The notes: generated from the sequence alone by a model not told the origin. A DNA stretch of 64,000 nucleotides from Hymenochaete sp. R1 (GCA_019400425.1 JAFREE010000027.1:1-64000), one strand, 5' to 3'. Positions 1-10,540 are shown, counted from the first letter of the stretch. Numbers and translations are program-made.

Positions 1-860
1 GTAGCGAGCTTCGGATGAGAAGCCCGGTAGTTGGCAAACTCATTTCGCAACTCATGAATGAGTGCGATGGGTTTTGGGGTCTCAGCAGGAACTTTGTTTC
101 TGCATGTCGACTCATACGCAGTGCGTACATGCAAGTATTGAGGGGGGATAGAGCCAACTATGGCGAAGTAATAAATGTTATCAGGGATAGTAATCCCTTT
201 CGCGACAATGGACGTATGAAGACGTTCCATTTCGTCAAGTAACTTGTCAAGTTCCCAGACAGGAAACCTTTGATGGAAAAGAGCGTACACATCGTTTGCC
301 TCGATAGTGGTAGTTTGAGGGTCGAGACGTGTCATTAATCCATCAAGAAGTTCCTTGACAGTCGTAGTATTGATGAAGTGGACCAGCATCGTGTCATCCA
401 CACGTGATACTATCTGTCGGTACAGAAGCGCTTGAATGGTTGGCGATGGTGGGTCGGCATTAGTAGACCACGTTGGCCATATGAGGGACAGAGCGCCCTT
501 GATGTGGAAGAACCACATGGTCCAGTCACGAGCTGTGGTGAGTCGACCTATATTGTCGAAGCACTTGGTGATGTCGCTGAGACTGAAGACCGAGCCGCCA
601 TCGGTGAGATCAAGAGGTGGGGCAGCTGGTGTGTTGTCTGCCATGTTGGGTGATTCAGGTAGAGGAGGAAGTTGTTGTGGGGGTGTGTGCGGTGGTTGTT
701 GGTGAGCAGTAGATGGAGGAGGAGTTGCTAGCTGTTGCGAAGCAGGTGTAGTTTCGCGAGATCGCTGTGGAGTACCGGTAGGTGGGTCTGCGATATCTTG
801 AAAACTTTCTGGGACGTCGTGTGTGGGATTTGCTCGAGTGTGTCTAGGTTCGCCACTCAT
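1..860 (-). CDS. Copia-type retrotransposon Gag-like polyprotein, 5' part (runs off left edge)
   Basis: An uninterrupted frame of 286 codons starts with ATG at 860 and is still open at base 1, so it is partial at its 3' end. The first 75 or so residues are a disordered Pro/Gln/Thr-rich leader. After a second in-frame Met comes a helical region with spaced Trp and Leu (DWTMWFFHIKGAL, then SRVDDTMLVHF, then LHTSIVAKG and VGSIPPQYLHVR). That order resembles the nucleocapsid-type Gag of Ty1/copia elements (UBN2 type), where a short VxSxPxxY-like motif follows the helices. No zinc knuckle, protease or integrase is visible because the window ends. It could instead be a domesticated Gag-derived gene. 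The lack of any stop suggests a fairly young or constrained copy. No LTR was identified. Confidence 0.55.
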   Translation of the reverse strand, partial: MSGEPRHTRANPTHDVPESFQDIADPPTGTPQRSRETTPASQQLATPPPSTAHQQPPHTPPQQLPPLPESPNMADNTPAAPPLDLTDGGSVFSLSDITKCFDNIGRLTTARDWTMWFFHIKGALSLIWPTWSTNADPPSPTIQALLYRQIVSRVDDTMLVHFINTTTVKELLDGLMTRLDPQTTTIEANDVYALFHQRFPVWELDKLLDEMERLHTSIVAKGITIPDNIYYFAIVGSIPPQYLHVRTAYESTCRNKVPAETPKPIALIHELRNEFANYRASHPKLA

Positions 861-1144
861 GCAAAGTGGACAGGTGAAGGGTAACGAATCGGATCGTGCG
901 TCCTAAAACGTTCTTGAAGTTCGATGGTATCGAAGCGGATGTCGCTCTCGTCAAGTGATTGGTTTCGATTAAAGCGACGAGTGAAGAGGTAGTAGCACCC
1001 AAGTATTATGATGGTAATACCTGCAGTTGCTAGTACTGAGGAAACGATGAGGGTAGTCTTTTGAGTCGAAGTTGGGTTGGTAAAGACGTTATCAAGGGGT
1101 ACTTGAGTAGAGTTGATCGCGGTGATGGAGAGCGCAAGGCTCAT
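857..1144 (-). CDS. Small ORF with one transmembrane segment, upstream of the Gag frame
   Basis: A 95-codon frame starts with ATG at 1144. It has a Ser/Thr-rich N-terminus, one strongly hydrophobic segment (about residues 31-51), a basic stop-transfer stretch (TRRFNR) and a charged tail. Its stop codon overlaps the start codon of the downstream Gag frame as ATGA. The layout resembles a type I membrane protein C-terminus, so it may be the last exon of a host gene, an extra retroelement ORF, or chance. An in-frame stop lies just upstream of the ATG, and I could not join upstream open frames (1145-1455) to it with matching splice phases. Not recognised. Confidence 0.3.
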   Translation of the reverse strand: MSLALSITAINSTQVPLDNVFTNPTSTQKTTLIVSSVLATAGITIIILGCYYLFTRRFNRNQSLDESDIRFDTIELQERFRTHDPIRYPSPVHFA

Positions 1145-2237
1145 AACCTTTTAAGGAAGGTAGTGGTACGAAGTCAAGATGATATTCTTCACACGGACTA
1201 ATAGTAAGTACATATGTAGGAGACTGTGAGAGAATTACAAATATAATTAAGTAAGTAGCATTTACTTCAACAACTTCCTTTACCTTCATAACTTAAATCT
1301 CCTGGTATATAATGTGGTACATACATGCTGTGATTAGATGGAATCTTGACCACAGCCTCATGCCACTGACTTTTGGCTATCCTCGGTCCCAAAATGGAAG
1401 GAGGCTCACCTAGCCAAATAAGCGACTGGCTTGGATTTTTCGCAGACATTGCCAATCCCCAGTATAAGGCACCAAATCAGACTTGCTTACAAAGAAACGC
1501 GATCACGTGCAACGTTATTGCTGTCATTAAGATCAAAGTGTCACCACGCTCAACGCGTCGCCCATTGTCAACATGGCTACTACTAAAAATTATGTCACTC
1601 GAAGGGCAAGCTAAACACTCTCTTGAATTCGATCAGAGTTAGCGAGCTAGAAAAAACAACATTCCATTTAATTGATTCAAGAAAAAAGATTGCTACGATT
1701 GCTAGTACTAAGTTGATCCACTACAGTCTGTCCATCCCGAGTACCGTACGAGCCAAGTTCGATCCCGCCAAGCGGGACTGAATAGGCTATCATAGCAGAA
1801 AATAAGAGGACAGAGAGCAACGAACGCGAACACATCGGTAACTAAGGTGTCGCTAACCAAACGTATTTCCGTTGTGTCCGACTGCGAGCAAAAAAAAGGA
1901 ATAGAGGAACGAGGTGCGTGATGTGAGTATGAGTATGAACACAAGAGCAGATGGAGAACAAATTGAATGTGGGTGCGGTACGGCAAAGCGATGCGATGCA
2001 GCGAGACAACATGAGGCGAGATAAAAGAACACTTAAAGAGAGAAAAAAAGGAAACCGAGAGCGCGGATTGTGCGTTACTAGAGTGCAATTGATATGATGA
2101 GGGAGGGGAAAGTTCGAGGGGGCGGAAGGGAGGGAGCGGGAGAAGTTCCGTTAGAAGTGTTGTGTGTGGATGCGACATAAACACAGAGGAAAGACCATTA
2201 TCGGCCGGCCCAACCTTCGCTCTCAGAGTTTTCATAT
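1145..2237. other. Intergenic; no gene supported
   Basis: Only short frames with no recognisable domains or codon pattern. The part from about 1,700 to 2,237 is the 3' flank of the minus-strand zinc-finger gene. It shows weak, patchy similarity to 8,200-8,794, consistent with the edge of the tandem duplication. Confidence 0.4.
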
Positions 2238-3779
2238 CTAAGCTTGGAGGGCGGTTGCACAGGCCTCCCTAGAGTATATACCCATGCGTTCGACGTAGAC
2301 GTTGTTAAGGTTTGCTACTGCAGCGGGTGGTGCAAAGTAGAAGCCGTGTGAATACGGCCCGAGATGGTCGTGCACGTCTCCGTTCGTGACCTCGTGTGCC
2401 TCCGCGTCGGACTGGTCGTCTTCATCATCATCAAGCGCTTCATCCTGAGTAGAGCGCAGACACGAGACCGGTCCGCGAACAGTCAAGTTCGAGAGGTGAG
2501 TGGGGATGGTTGGCGTGTCATTCTTGCGATCGCAATTGTTCGCCGGAATAATGCCTTCCGCAGCAATAGCAGACTTTGGCGAGAAAGAAGGGAGCGGCGA
2601 CGAGTTCGCCAGACCCGGGACTTGGGAGGAAGATGGATAATAGGTGTACGGAGACGGTTTAAATGGCATATCTGGGCTAGAACAGATGGCGGATGCGTGG
2701 TTCGATGTGGTGATGACGGCAGGTGTAGCCGGGTGGGCACCGCCAAAGCCTTGAAGAGAAGTCGAAATGGCGTTATTAGCGAGGTGATGGACCAAAGCCA
2801 GAGGGGAGGGAAAGGATTATCGGATTCAGTTCGTGACTTGAGAGACAATAGAATCTGATTACTCACAAGTATCGTTCGTCGAAGTGCGCGACGGACCAGC
2901 CATCTCAGTGGAATTTGTATCTTCACCAGTATCCTCTTCCTCATCGACGGTACCAAGGACCACAGACTCATACTTGATTCCGGACTCGGACTCGGACTCG
3001 GACTCGGGATCATCATCTTTCATCACCGCCTTGCCCTTGCCCTTGCCCTTGTCCTTGTCCAGAGCCTTTCTCTTCGCCCGCTTCTCCGGCACTTGCCCAG
3101 GAAGGTATTTGTGGACTTTCTCTACAATCCATCGATCGTCTTCCTCCTCGGATATGGTTTCCCTGACTGACGATGTCGCCTTGTCATTTCTACCACCTTT
3201 GCGATCTTGGTGCTGATTGGACAAAGGTGGGCGTCCATGTTTTTTGGTTTGGTGGCGTTCTGCGCTGCAAGGGTCTTGGTACTCCCGATCGCACGTAGTC
3301 TCGACCTGACTACACTTGGCCTTTTTGATTCTGAATCTGCAGACCCAGACGAACCCGGAGCTGATTGAGAGAGGTACGGTAAGATACGAAGTCGAGACAA
3401 ATAAAAGTAGAGAATACAGAAAAATAATTGAATGAAGAGGTGAAGCAACTGAAAGGAGCGTAAAGACGTAGAACGAATGAGCGACTTACTGTTTATTATT
3501 CATGTGGTTATTCAAGGAGGATTTTTGAACGTAACTATTTGTACAATTCTCGAACGTGCACTTGAAGGGCTTTTCCTTGTCCTCCGGGGCAACCCCACAC
3601 TTTTGAACATGTCTGTCAAAATTCTTCGGATTCCAAAGGAGGCGACACTTGTCGCAAAACTTGTAATTGGTTGTGTCAATAGGCTGTGGTTCCATACGAG
3701 TACGATCCACCCGGCGTCGTTTGTATGGAGACGGAAGAGTTTCGACCTCCACCGACTGTTTTGAACGAGCCTTGACCAT
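2238..3779 (-). CDS. C2H2-type zinc-finger protein, duplicate copy A
   Basis: Three exons: 3490-3779, 2867-3360 and 2238-2749, giving 431 residues. Near the N-terminus are three zinc-finger-like units: C42/C45/H57/C61, C74/C79/H92/H97 and a long-spaced third one ending C120-x12-H133-x4-H138. Intron 1 splits finger 2 just before its last His. A Lys/Gly-rich linker and an acidic region follow, then a C-terminal region sharing short motifs (PSPYTYY, VSCLRSTQ, PPAAVA) with copy B at 8,795-10,422. It is probably a nuclear DNA-binding protein; its target is unknown. The acceptor used by copy B for exon 3 has changed from TAG to TGG here, and a downstream CAAG acceptor at 2750 keeps the frame. The upstream region is the 224-bp block at 3,887-4,110. 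Intron joins are inferred from frame and from alignment with copy B. Confidence 0.72.
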
Positions 3780-3886
3780 GCTAAGAAGGTATGAATCAAG
3801 AGATGAACGTAGAAATTGTAAGAATGGGAGGAGACGACGATGCGGAAGGATGTGGTGGTTGTGGTTGATGGAGAGGAAGGAAGGAG

Positions 3887-4110
3887 TCGCGAGTGCGCGT
3901 GTGGCTTTATAGGAAGTGCAGAGTCACGGGAGCGTACGACACAACAATGTGTCATAGACAGCACAACGTCGGTCTAAGTAACGGTCGAGAGGAATTCCAA
4001 CCACCATCACGTGTAATGTGGCTCTCTCTTGACCTCCGATATCCATCACCTAGACGAAGGGTCGAGGGTTGAGAGCCTTGGCGAGCAGAGTTGTCTGTCG
4101 AATCAACTCA
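3887..4110. promoter_or_regulatory. Conserved upstream block of zinc-finger gene, copy A
   Basis: 224 bp starting about 108 bp upstream of the zinc-finger ATG. It matches 10,541-10,764 with no gaps and about 10 mismatches by eye (about 95% identity), far above the adjacent coding exons. It contains TCACGTG at 4007-4013, the core of a bHLH (Cbf1-type) site. A shared promoter is the simplest reading; recent gene conversion is the alternative. Confidence 0.6.
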
Positions 4111-4139
4111 ACTCAAAGAAAAAGTACTTAACCTCCCGC

Positions 4140-5690
4140 TAGTCCATTGAATGTAAGGAAGAGATTGGTGGTCTGGTCCGTCGAGGTGGTCTGTGGTTTG
4201 CGCGCTATGTACGTCGGTCCACCATATCGTAGCATCAATCTGAATCAGAGAACTTACACAAACCTCTCCACCGCAGAATGTCTTCGACCGGTAGCCTGCC
4301 TTCTCCAGGGTAATACTGCTGGCTAAAAGGGTTAGTCGTCGATATTAATCCTCACGAGTTTTCCATTGATAGCACCATTCATCCTATCAAAATCTGTAAA
4401 CGACACGATCATTGTCAAAGATGAGCAAATGAAACCTACAGTGACCAGTAGAATCACTGTTCCAAAAGGCCGAATACATCTGGGCTATGAGCACGTTATT
4501 AGTAGGGAGCGGGGACGGCTGAACTCGTCTTTCGTCAGCCAAACATCACAGCCCTTCAGATAAGGAGCCCTGTCCAACGAGCAACAGCGCGAATATCAAT
4601 ACCTAGAGAATCAGCTACGTTTTTTTTTTCGTAAATGTGCTTCGGTTTGTTTTAATCCTCTTTTTAGGACCAAGCTCGAGTTAAATGTATCGGCATATCG
4701 TACGGATTGCGAGGTCGCTCACCTTTAGATATCGAAAGAACGGACCGTATAATCCAAAAGGCTCAAAATACGTACCAACTCTTGTTCCAGAGCTTACGGA
4801 GCAAGCTGGAGTTCTCCAATGATCTGACAGAGTATCGAGCTAGGAAACAAGGTATGCATGTGAGTTATGCGAACGTATTGAATGTGTAACAGGCTCTTAC
4901 CTTGAAAACGAATGGCACTTTTCCGTAACAAGGCAAAGGTGTGGAACTCAGAGCGAGTCATTCCCAAGCTCTGTCCTATCTTTTGTGTTCGTTTAAGTTC
5001 TTCTCTATATAAATATCTACTAAGACGACTGATTTTTCGCTAAGCTCTATCGACGTGAACTCATGAAATTTGGTGGGGAAACCTTTTTTAATCTCGGCAA
5101 TGTACTTCATAGGGTGAGCAGATTCTCGAAACTAAAGGTCGCTAGACCTTTCTACCTGTCCGCACTCACCCGATGCGAAAGGTCACTATGAACAAACAAG
5201 GAAGCCGCCCAGTTATGGGGTCCGTTAGCTTAGGGACCTTAGTAAAGGACCGGAACTCTTGGTTTATTCCTGTTGTTTGATTCGGCTTCGGCGGACACCA
5301 CGAAAAATCCTGCAACATATACATGTATCGGACGCGTGCCTTGCCCTATCTGATTACGGATCTGACTATGGATATGAAAGTAAGTCATTAACTTTATCGT
5401 TTCATCAACAAAGTAGCTGATACTCACTTTTTTTCGTGATATTTATCAGGTGTGCGCGAAACCGGGACACCAAGCAACGGAGTACAAGCCAGCAAGGGTG
5501 ACAAGTCATCGGAGCTACCATGCACTAAGATTTTCCTTTCCCTACCGGAAGTCTACGAAGGCCTACGACCTCTAGAACGAAAGGCGTTGAAGCCTCCATG
5601 GAGACTTGAAGTAACACCTGTCGTAGCTTCAAAGCGAGTGCAGCACTCATACACTCTCTCATCCTTGCCTCAGGCAAAGTGATTATTCTA
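4140..5690 (+). pseudogene. Decayed plus-strand gene relic, copy A
   Basis: Several short open segments line up with 10,765-12,330 in the second duplicate and keep splice-like borders: TTTTTAG near 4667, GTATGC near 4851, GCTAAG near 5045 and TTTATCAG near 5450. The segments look protein-like (for example NEQQREYQYLENQL near 4580 and FGGETFFNLGN near 5075), but I could not join them into one frame with matching phases. In copy B the same segments carry stops. Most likely an inactivated multi-exon gene caught in the duplication; a real but misread gene remains possible. The family was not recognised. Confidence 0.4.
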
Positions 5691-5781
5691 GTGCAATGAT
5701 CTTTCACACGTGTCTCGGTCTTTCGAAAGAACTGTCATTTCAAGTTACGTAATCATCGTGTATTGTATTGTCTCTCAACGA

Positions 5782-5837
5782 TGTGCCGACTGCCATGACA
5801 TTTTCCCTTCTAGAAAAATGTCATGAGCAGCGGCACA
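5782..5837. repeat. Inverted repeat (hairpin), copy A
   Basis: The left arm begins TGTGCCG and ends CATGACATTTT; the right arm is its near-perfect reverse complement. This gives about 22 paired bases with single-base bulges and a loop of about 9 nt. The same structure, slightly changed, occurs at 12,373-12,430 in the second duplicate. Confidence 0.6.
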
Positions 5838-5838
5838 C

Positions 5839-6391
5839 AAATATAGGGCAAGCGGATGAAGTACAGTATCGTAACGTCCAGCACGGGTTTTCCACCATGT
5901 TCGCCTTCGATAAGAATCACAACCGACCAGACACGATCCCTGCACCAAATGTCCATCGAACGTTTCTAAGGACCAAACCGACCGAGATAAGGGGTGATGC
6001 ATTCCAATTCGCTGGGCGATGGCGGCTGCGTGCTCAAGGTAAGTTTGCTGCTTCAAGAATGGAAGGCGCATAGTGTGATCAATTAGCTTTGGAAGGTCTA
6101 TGAGGGGAAAATCTGACGCTTACACGCGAGAATCGCTGACATTGTCCAAAGGCGATGTATTGCGCACAACGAAATGCCTACGTCTATGGTGCAAGCAGGA
6201 CCACGGGCTCTTAAGAACCAGAAAAAGTTTTCCTTGTTGAAGTCAAGCTTCAGTTCAATTAAGAGCTGTCCCGCATCGACATGTTCGGCGATTAAAAAAA
6301 CTTGATCGGGTATATCTGGGTGCCAGTGGAGTGTCAACAGCTTTGACCTTATCAGCTCGTCGTGTATGCGGGTTTCACCAAGAGAGGCCAT
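5839..6391 (-). pseudogene. Decayed minus-strand gene relic, copy A
   Basis: A 97-codon frame starts with ATG at 6391 (LTLHWHPDIPDQVFLI), followed by a GT donor near 6123 and a further open segment to about 5839. It aligns with 12,431-12,850, but the two copies differ by frameshifts: copy A is open where copy B has a stop, and copy B is open where copy A shifts. Neither copy gives a full protein. I do not recognise the family. It could be untranslated sequence rather than a former gene. Confidence 0.35.
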
Positions 6392-7047
6392 CTTTTCTTT
6401 TTACACTCTAATGCTGAGAGAGGAATGATGTTGGTGAAAAGCGACGATTCTGGTCATGGTGACGCGTCCTGGAGGCGAAGTTCAGGTTGGTCGAGAGAAG
6501 GCGTGTACTAGTACTGAAATCTCCAGTGCCTGCTGAGTGCTGAACGATAGAAGGTGAAAGTACATGAAGACGTATCACGACTATGAACATGGAGGTTTGA
6601 AAAGGAAAAGTTTCGCCATCATTCGATTCGTCGTCGAGCAATGTAGGTGCCGTATTTTCCGTTTTGGGCAGTGGCAATCGGGGATCCGTCCGAGCAGCTG
6701 GCTCGGTTGAAGCCGCGTAGCCTACGCACGACTAACAACTAATACCACCCTAAATCTTACCATCATCCTTCAAGTTACCTCCAGTGCTGTCACTAATACC
6801 GACCCAAAAATCACTGGCGGTCCGCATGAGCATGCGCAGAGGGAAGATGATGAAGCGATCTTTGAAGAATCCACCCCCCCCCCCAACTCATACTTTACTC
6901 CTAACTTTTCGACTCTCCGACACTTGCGTGGGGTAACCGGCTCGGAGGGACTTGAAGATATAAGCATACAGCTTTCAAGTACCTTCACTCAGAGAAGAGA
7001 TCGATGTCCCCGGATCCTGGTCTGATCCAGCTAACGATCGTAATAAT
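6392..7047. other. Duplicated non-coding stretch, copy A
   Basis: Aligns with 13,000-13,716 of the second duplicate, including a shared GACGCGTCCT-centred segment near 6,461 and 13,083. It includes a run of 11 C at 6874-6884 that is absent from copy B. No gene is seen. Its right part corresponds to the APS kinase promoter in copy B. Confidence 0.45.
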
Positions 7048-7499
7048 ATGTCGACAAAAATCACTTCTTACACAGGTTCGTCCGTTCGCTATCACGCTTC
7101 ACCATCGCAATGGGAATCAACTTTCATAACTATCCCAAGGATCCATAACCTCCACCGAATGCTCCGAGATCCCGGGCCAGAAGGGCGACACCATCTGGAT
7201 CATAGGTCTAAGTGGCTCAGGTCAAGTGCGTCGCCCATCCTCCCCTCTATCTCACCTTTTTAAAGCTAACTGTAAATGTTTGACTCCCCTCGAAATCGCC
7301 GAATAGCGCGATCCAAAGGGTCTATACAAAAAGGCTAGAGACGGTTTGATCAAGGATTTTACGGGAGTGTCTGCGTCGGCGCCGTATGAACCGCCCGAAT
7401 ACCCGGAGATACATATCAAGACGGCGGAAGTGGATGTGACGCAGAGTGTGAAGATTATCGTGGATTTCTTAGTTGAGAAAAGGTATATATGGGACTTCT
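7048..7499 (+). pseudogene. APS kinase pseudogene, copy A
   Basis: Collinear with the intact APS kinase gene at 13,717-14,517. The start region (MSTKIT) and the segment around the P-loop remain, but the P-loop Lys is Gln (GLSGSGQ). About 350 bp are missing, namely exon 3 and the first part of exon 4, with the break joining intron 2 at about 7,284. The remaining C-terminal segment ([10 protein letters not shown], then [13 protein letters not shown]) carries a TAG in place of a Ser codon at about 7305. Loss of the nucleotide-binding Lys, the deletion and the stop each make it non-functional. The retained 3' part is still very similar to the intact gene, so inactivation may be fairly recent. Confidence 0.88.
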
Positions 7500-7564
7500 T
7501 AAAAGGTTACAGAGTGGTTCGATGTTTTTGGTGAAGTAACGGTATGAATGCTCTGGGCATTATG

Positions 7565-7595
7565 CCCCCCCCCCTTTTTTTTTTAAAAAAAAAAA
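7565..7595. repeat. Consecutive homopolymers C10-T10-A11
   Basis: Three adjacent homopolymer runs just downstream of the APS kinase pseudogene. The T/A part is self-complementary. It is absent from the matching position of copy B. Confidence 0.8.
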
Positions 7596-7599
7596 CACT

Positions 7600-8794
7600 C
7601 TTCCAGACTTTCATTCCAGGAACGCAGGTGAGTGAACTTCCCAGGCAGCACGTATAAAGAGAGAAATTCATCCCTTTGCAATCGATTTCGCCGATCCGTC
7701 CGAAGTAAGTGCAATCCACGTCTATCGACGCTGTTTTTTTATCCCTCGCGTAAGGATCAACGGGTTGGCAGTCAGACGTGCAAGGCGGGCTAACGACGTG
7801 ATGGTTTTATTGTAGTAAAACTCGATCTCTAATATTGTAAAAGTGATGACTATTATTTCATTATTCTGTCCCCACTGCCCAGCTCGACCGATTTCAACTT
7901 ATCCTTCGCAGAAGTACTTTCTGAGCATAATATCCCTCTATACTTAAGCCCATCTCCCTTCCCAAATTGAAGTTGCAATAGCAAGTCGCAATCTAAAGAT
8001 TCGACTTGCACTCTAACATTCCCTGCCCTCGCTTACATTTGGTCCCAAGAGACACAGAGAGATCAGCATGTACATTCCAGTACAAGCCCGAAGTCGATGA
8101 ATGCTTTGACGTGTTGTGATGATAGGTTGGGCCCGAGGGAGCTCAAATGGTGGATCTCCAACGTTACACGACGCGAGTGAAAATGAAACTTAGATTTTTA
8201 TTTGAAAACAAAGATATTTTTAATGACTACTGGTATCGAGTGAGCCCCTACTACCCGTTCCATCCCAACTACCACATGAGCCAAATCCAACCTCGTCCAG
8301 CGAGGAAGAATAGGCCCCCACAGCAGAGAAAACGAAAACAAAGCGAGGAAAAACACTAACAAAACAGCGACACGACTGGTTAGCGATACAATGGGTTTAT
8401 TCCAATGGCGAGAGAAGTAACTGAGAATAAGGAATGTGATTTGACCATGAGGGTGAACGCAAGAGAAGATAGAAAGAAAAAAGAATATGGACGTTATGCA
8501 AAGATGCAATGCGATGAGATGTGGCAAGAAAGCGCTACAGCGATAAGCATGGGAAGGAGAAAGATGGGTAGGAAAAAGATTAGCACAGAAATTTTCGGAA
8601 GGAGGATTGAGTCAAATGCGCGTGCAAATGATGTTAAGAAATGGATTGTTCCAACGGAAGAAAGGAAGAGGAAAGGAAATTATTCAACAAAAATCATGCG
8701 TGAAGACGCAGAATTGAAACAGGCACGAAGGACCTAACGCGAAGAGTGGGCGCCAGTGCATGACGCTCTTCTCTTCAAGCTCCGAGGACCGTTG
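7600..8794. other. Spacer between duplicates; no gene supported
   Basis: Bases to about 7,790 still show similarity to the 3' flank of the intact APS kinase gene near 14,610-14,645. The remainder contains only short frames. The part from about 8,200 is purine-rich and forms the 3' flank of zinc-finger copy B. Confidence 0.4.
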
Positions 8795-10422
8795 TTAAGC
8801 CTTTTTGGAGAAGTCCTTACTCAGCTCAACGTAGTTGCTGTTGAGACGTGCTACAGCAGCGGGTGGAACGTAGTCGAAGGCATTAGGAAACGCTCCAAAA
8901 TCGTTTGGCATGTCGTCCTCGTCGCTGTCCTCGCCTGCGTCCTTATCGCTCTCGACGTCCTCGTTGTTATTCTTAAGTTGGCCACCCTGCGTCGAACGCA
9001 AGCAAGACACACGACCGAAAACCCTCAAGTTTGAATAGCAAGAAGCGATTTCCAAGTGGGTCTCCGCGTGCTTCGCATTGTCGACCGGAGTAATGGCTCC
9101 CGATGTTGTCGCTGGTGTCGACATGGATGACGTTGATGAAGACGAAGGAGCCGCGGAAGGAATTTTCTGCGTTTGGGTCGGGGTCGGGGCCTTGGGATGG
9201 TAGTACGTGTAAGGAGATGGCTGGAACGGGACGTCTGAGCCTGTGAGGATGGCGGGCGCCTGGCTAGCTGCGTTATCGGTAGCAGAGGGGGGCAGCTTGG
9301 TCCCTTCGGTGTCCTGAAGAGAAGTGGGAGCAGCGGAAGACGCGAGGGAGGGGTACGAAGCTACGAGCGGAGAAACAAAGGGCGGAGAGAGAGAATGCAA
9401 TCATTGAATCAGCCTTCGATAGTAAGAGTTGATCAATGACGGTTACTCACAAGTATTGCTCGTCGAAGCGCGCGATGGACCAGCCAACGCCGTGCTCACG
9501 TCTTTGACGAAGTCGTCTCCTTCTTCCTCTTCAATGTTACCAAGATCTTCAGCAACAGACTTGCACTCAGATTCGTGGACTATCTCAGAGTTGTCTTGCT
9601 CATTCGTCGCTTTACCCTTGCCCTTCACTTGAGCCTTGCCAACCTTCGTAGTCGCGTTGCCCTTCCCTGCCTTCGCCTTCGCCTTGCCCTTGCCCTTCAC
9701 CGGCCGTTCCGTCCCAGGAAGACACTTTTTTACTTTCTCTATTTTCCATAACGACCGTTCCTCCTCGCGCATTTTCTTCTTCTCCGCGTCCGACGAAGCG
9801 TCTTTGCCATCTCGATGAGCAGAAACGAAGTACAAACGTTTATGGAAATTAATTTGGTGGCGATATGGGCTGCCCCGATCGCCAAATTCCATATTGCACA
9901 CCCTGGCAGGCTCGTCCTCCGTGGCTTTCATGACATACTTGCAGACCCAAACGTAGTTCAAACTATATAAGGAAGTGTGGTCAGAGAGATGAAGGCGATT
10001 TTCTTTTTTTTCGGATGGGGAGGGGGGACGGGGAGACAGAAAAAGGAACCTGGATAATATGGGAATGATCGAACGGCGAGACGGACGGGGAAAATGTAGA
10101 TAAAGTTGTGGATAATAAAAGATACGTACTGGTCCTGTTCTACGTGGTTCTGCAAGCTATGCTTAGAAAAAAACGACCTAACGCATTTACCGCGCGTGCA
10201 CTTGAATGACTTAACTCTGTCTTTTAGGGGTACGGTGCAGGTGCGACGATGGCGATCGAAGTTCCATTTCCTATCCCAGTCTTTGCCGCATTTAGTGCAA
10301 TGATAAGGCTTGGTGATTGTGGCCGAAACCGGCTTCTTGAGAGTGCGGACGCGCCGGGAAGGATTGGTTCGAGTCAAGGAGTCCTTGCTCCTTTTTGTCG
10401 ATTGCGAGCGCGTCGTGACCAT
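8795..10422 (-). CDS. C2H2-type zinc-finger protein, duplicate copy B
   Basis: Three exons: 10130-10422, 9451-9962 and 8795-9360, giving 456 residues. Fingers are C42/C45/H58/C62, C75/C80/H93/H98 (split by intron 1 before its last His) and a long-spaced C105..C120-x12-H133-x4-H138. Fingers 2 and 3 use C-x4-C and extended C-C spacing, so this is not a canonical tandem array. A Lys/Gly/Ala-rich linker with repeated GKGKAK-like stretches follows, then acidic patches and a Ser/Pro-rich C-terminal half. Introns are 167 and 90 nt. It is a paralogue of the gene at 2,238-3,779 through the tandem duplication. The N-terminal TTRSQSTKRSK and the basic linker suggest nuclear location. The DNA target is unknown. 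Confidence 0.75.
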
Positions 10423-10540
10423 GATACGGAGAAGGTGTAACTCAAGAGATGGACGTTGAAAGGGTAGGAATCGGAGAGGAGACGACGATGCGGAAAAAGG
10501 AGATGGTTGTGGTTGATGGAAAGGAAGGAAAGAGGAGGGA

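Noticed and set aside
1708..2235. 175-codon minus-strand frame
   Set aside because: Low-complexity, no splice partners, and it lies in the 3' flank of zinc-finger copy A.
2364..2858. 164-codon plus-strand frame
   Set aside because: Antisense shadow of exon 3 of zinc-finger copy A.
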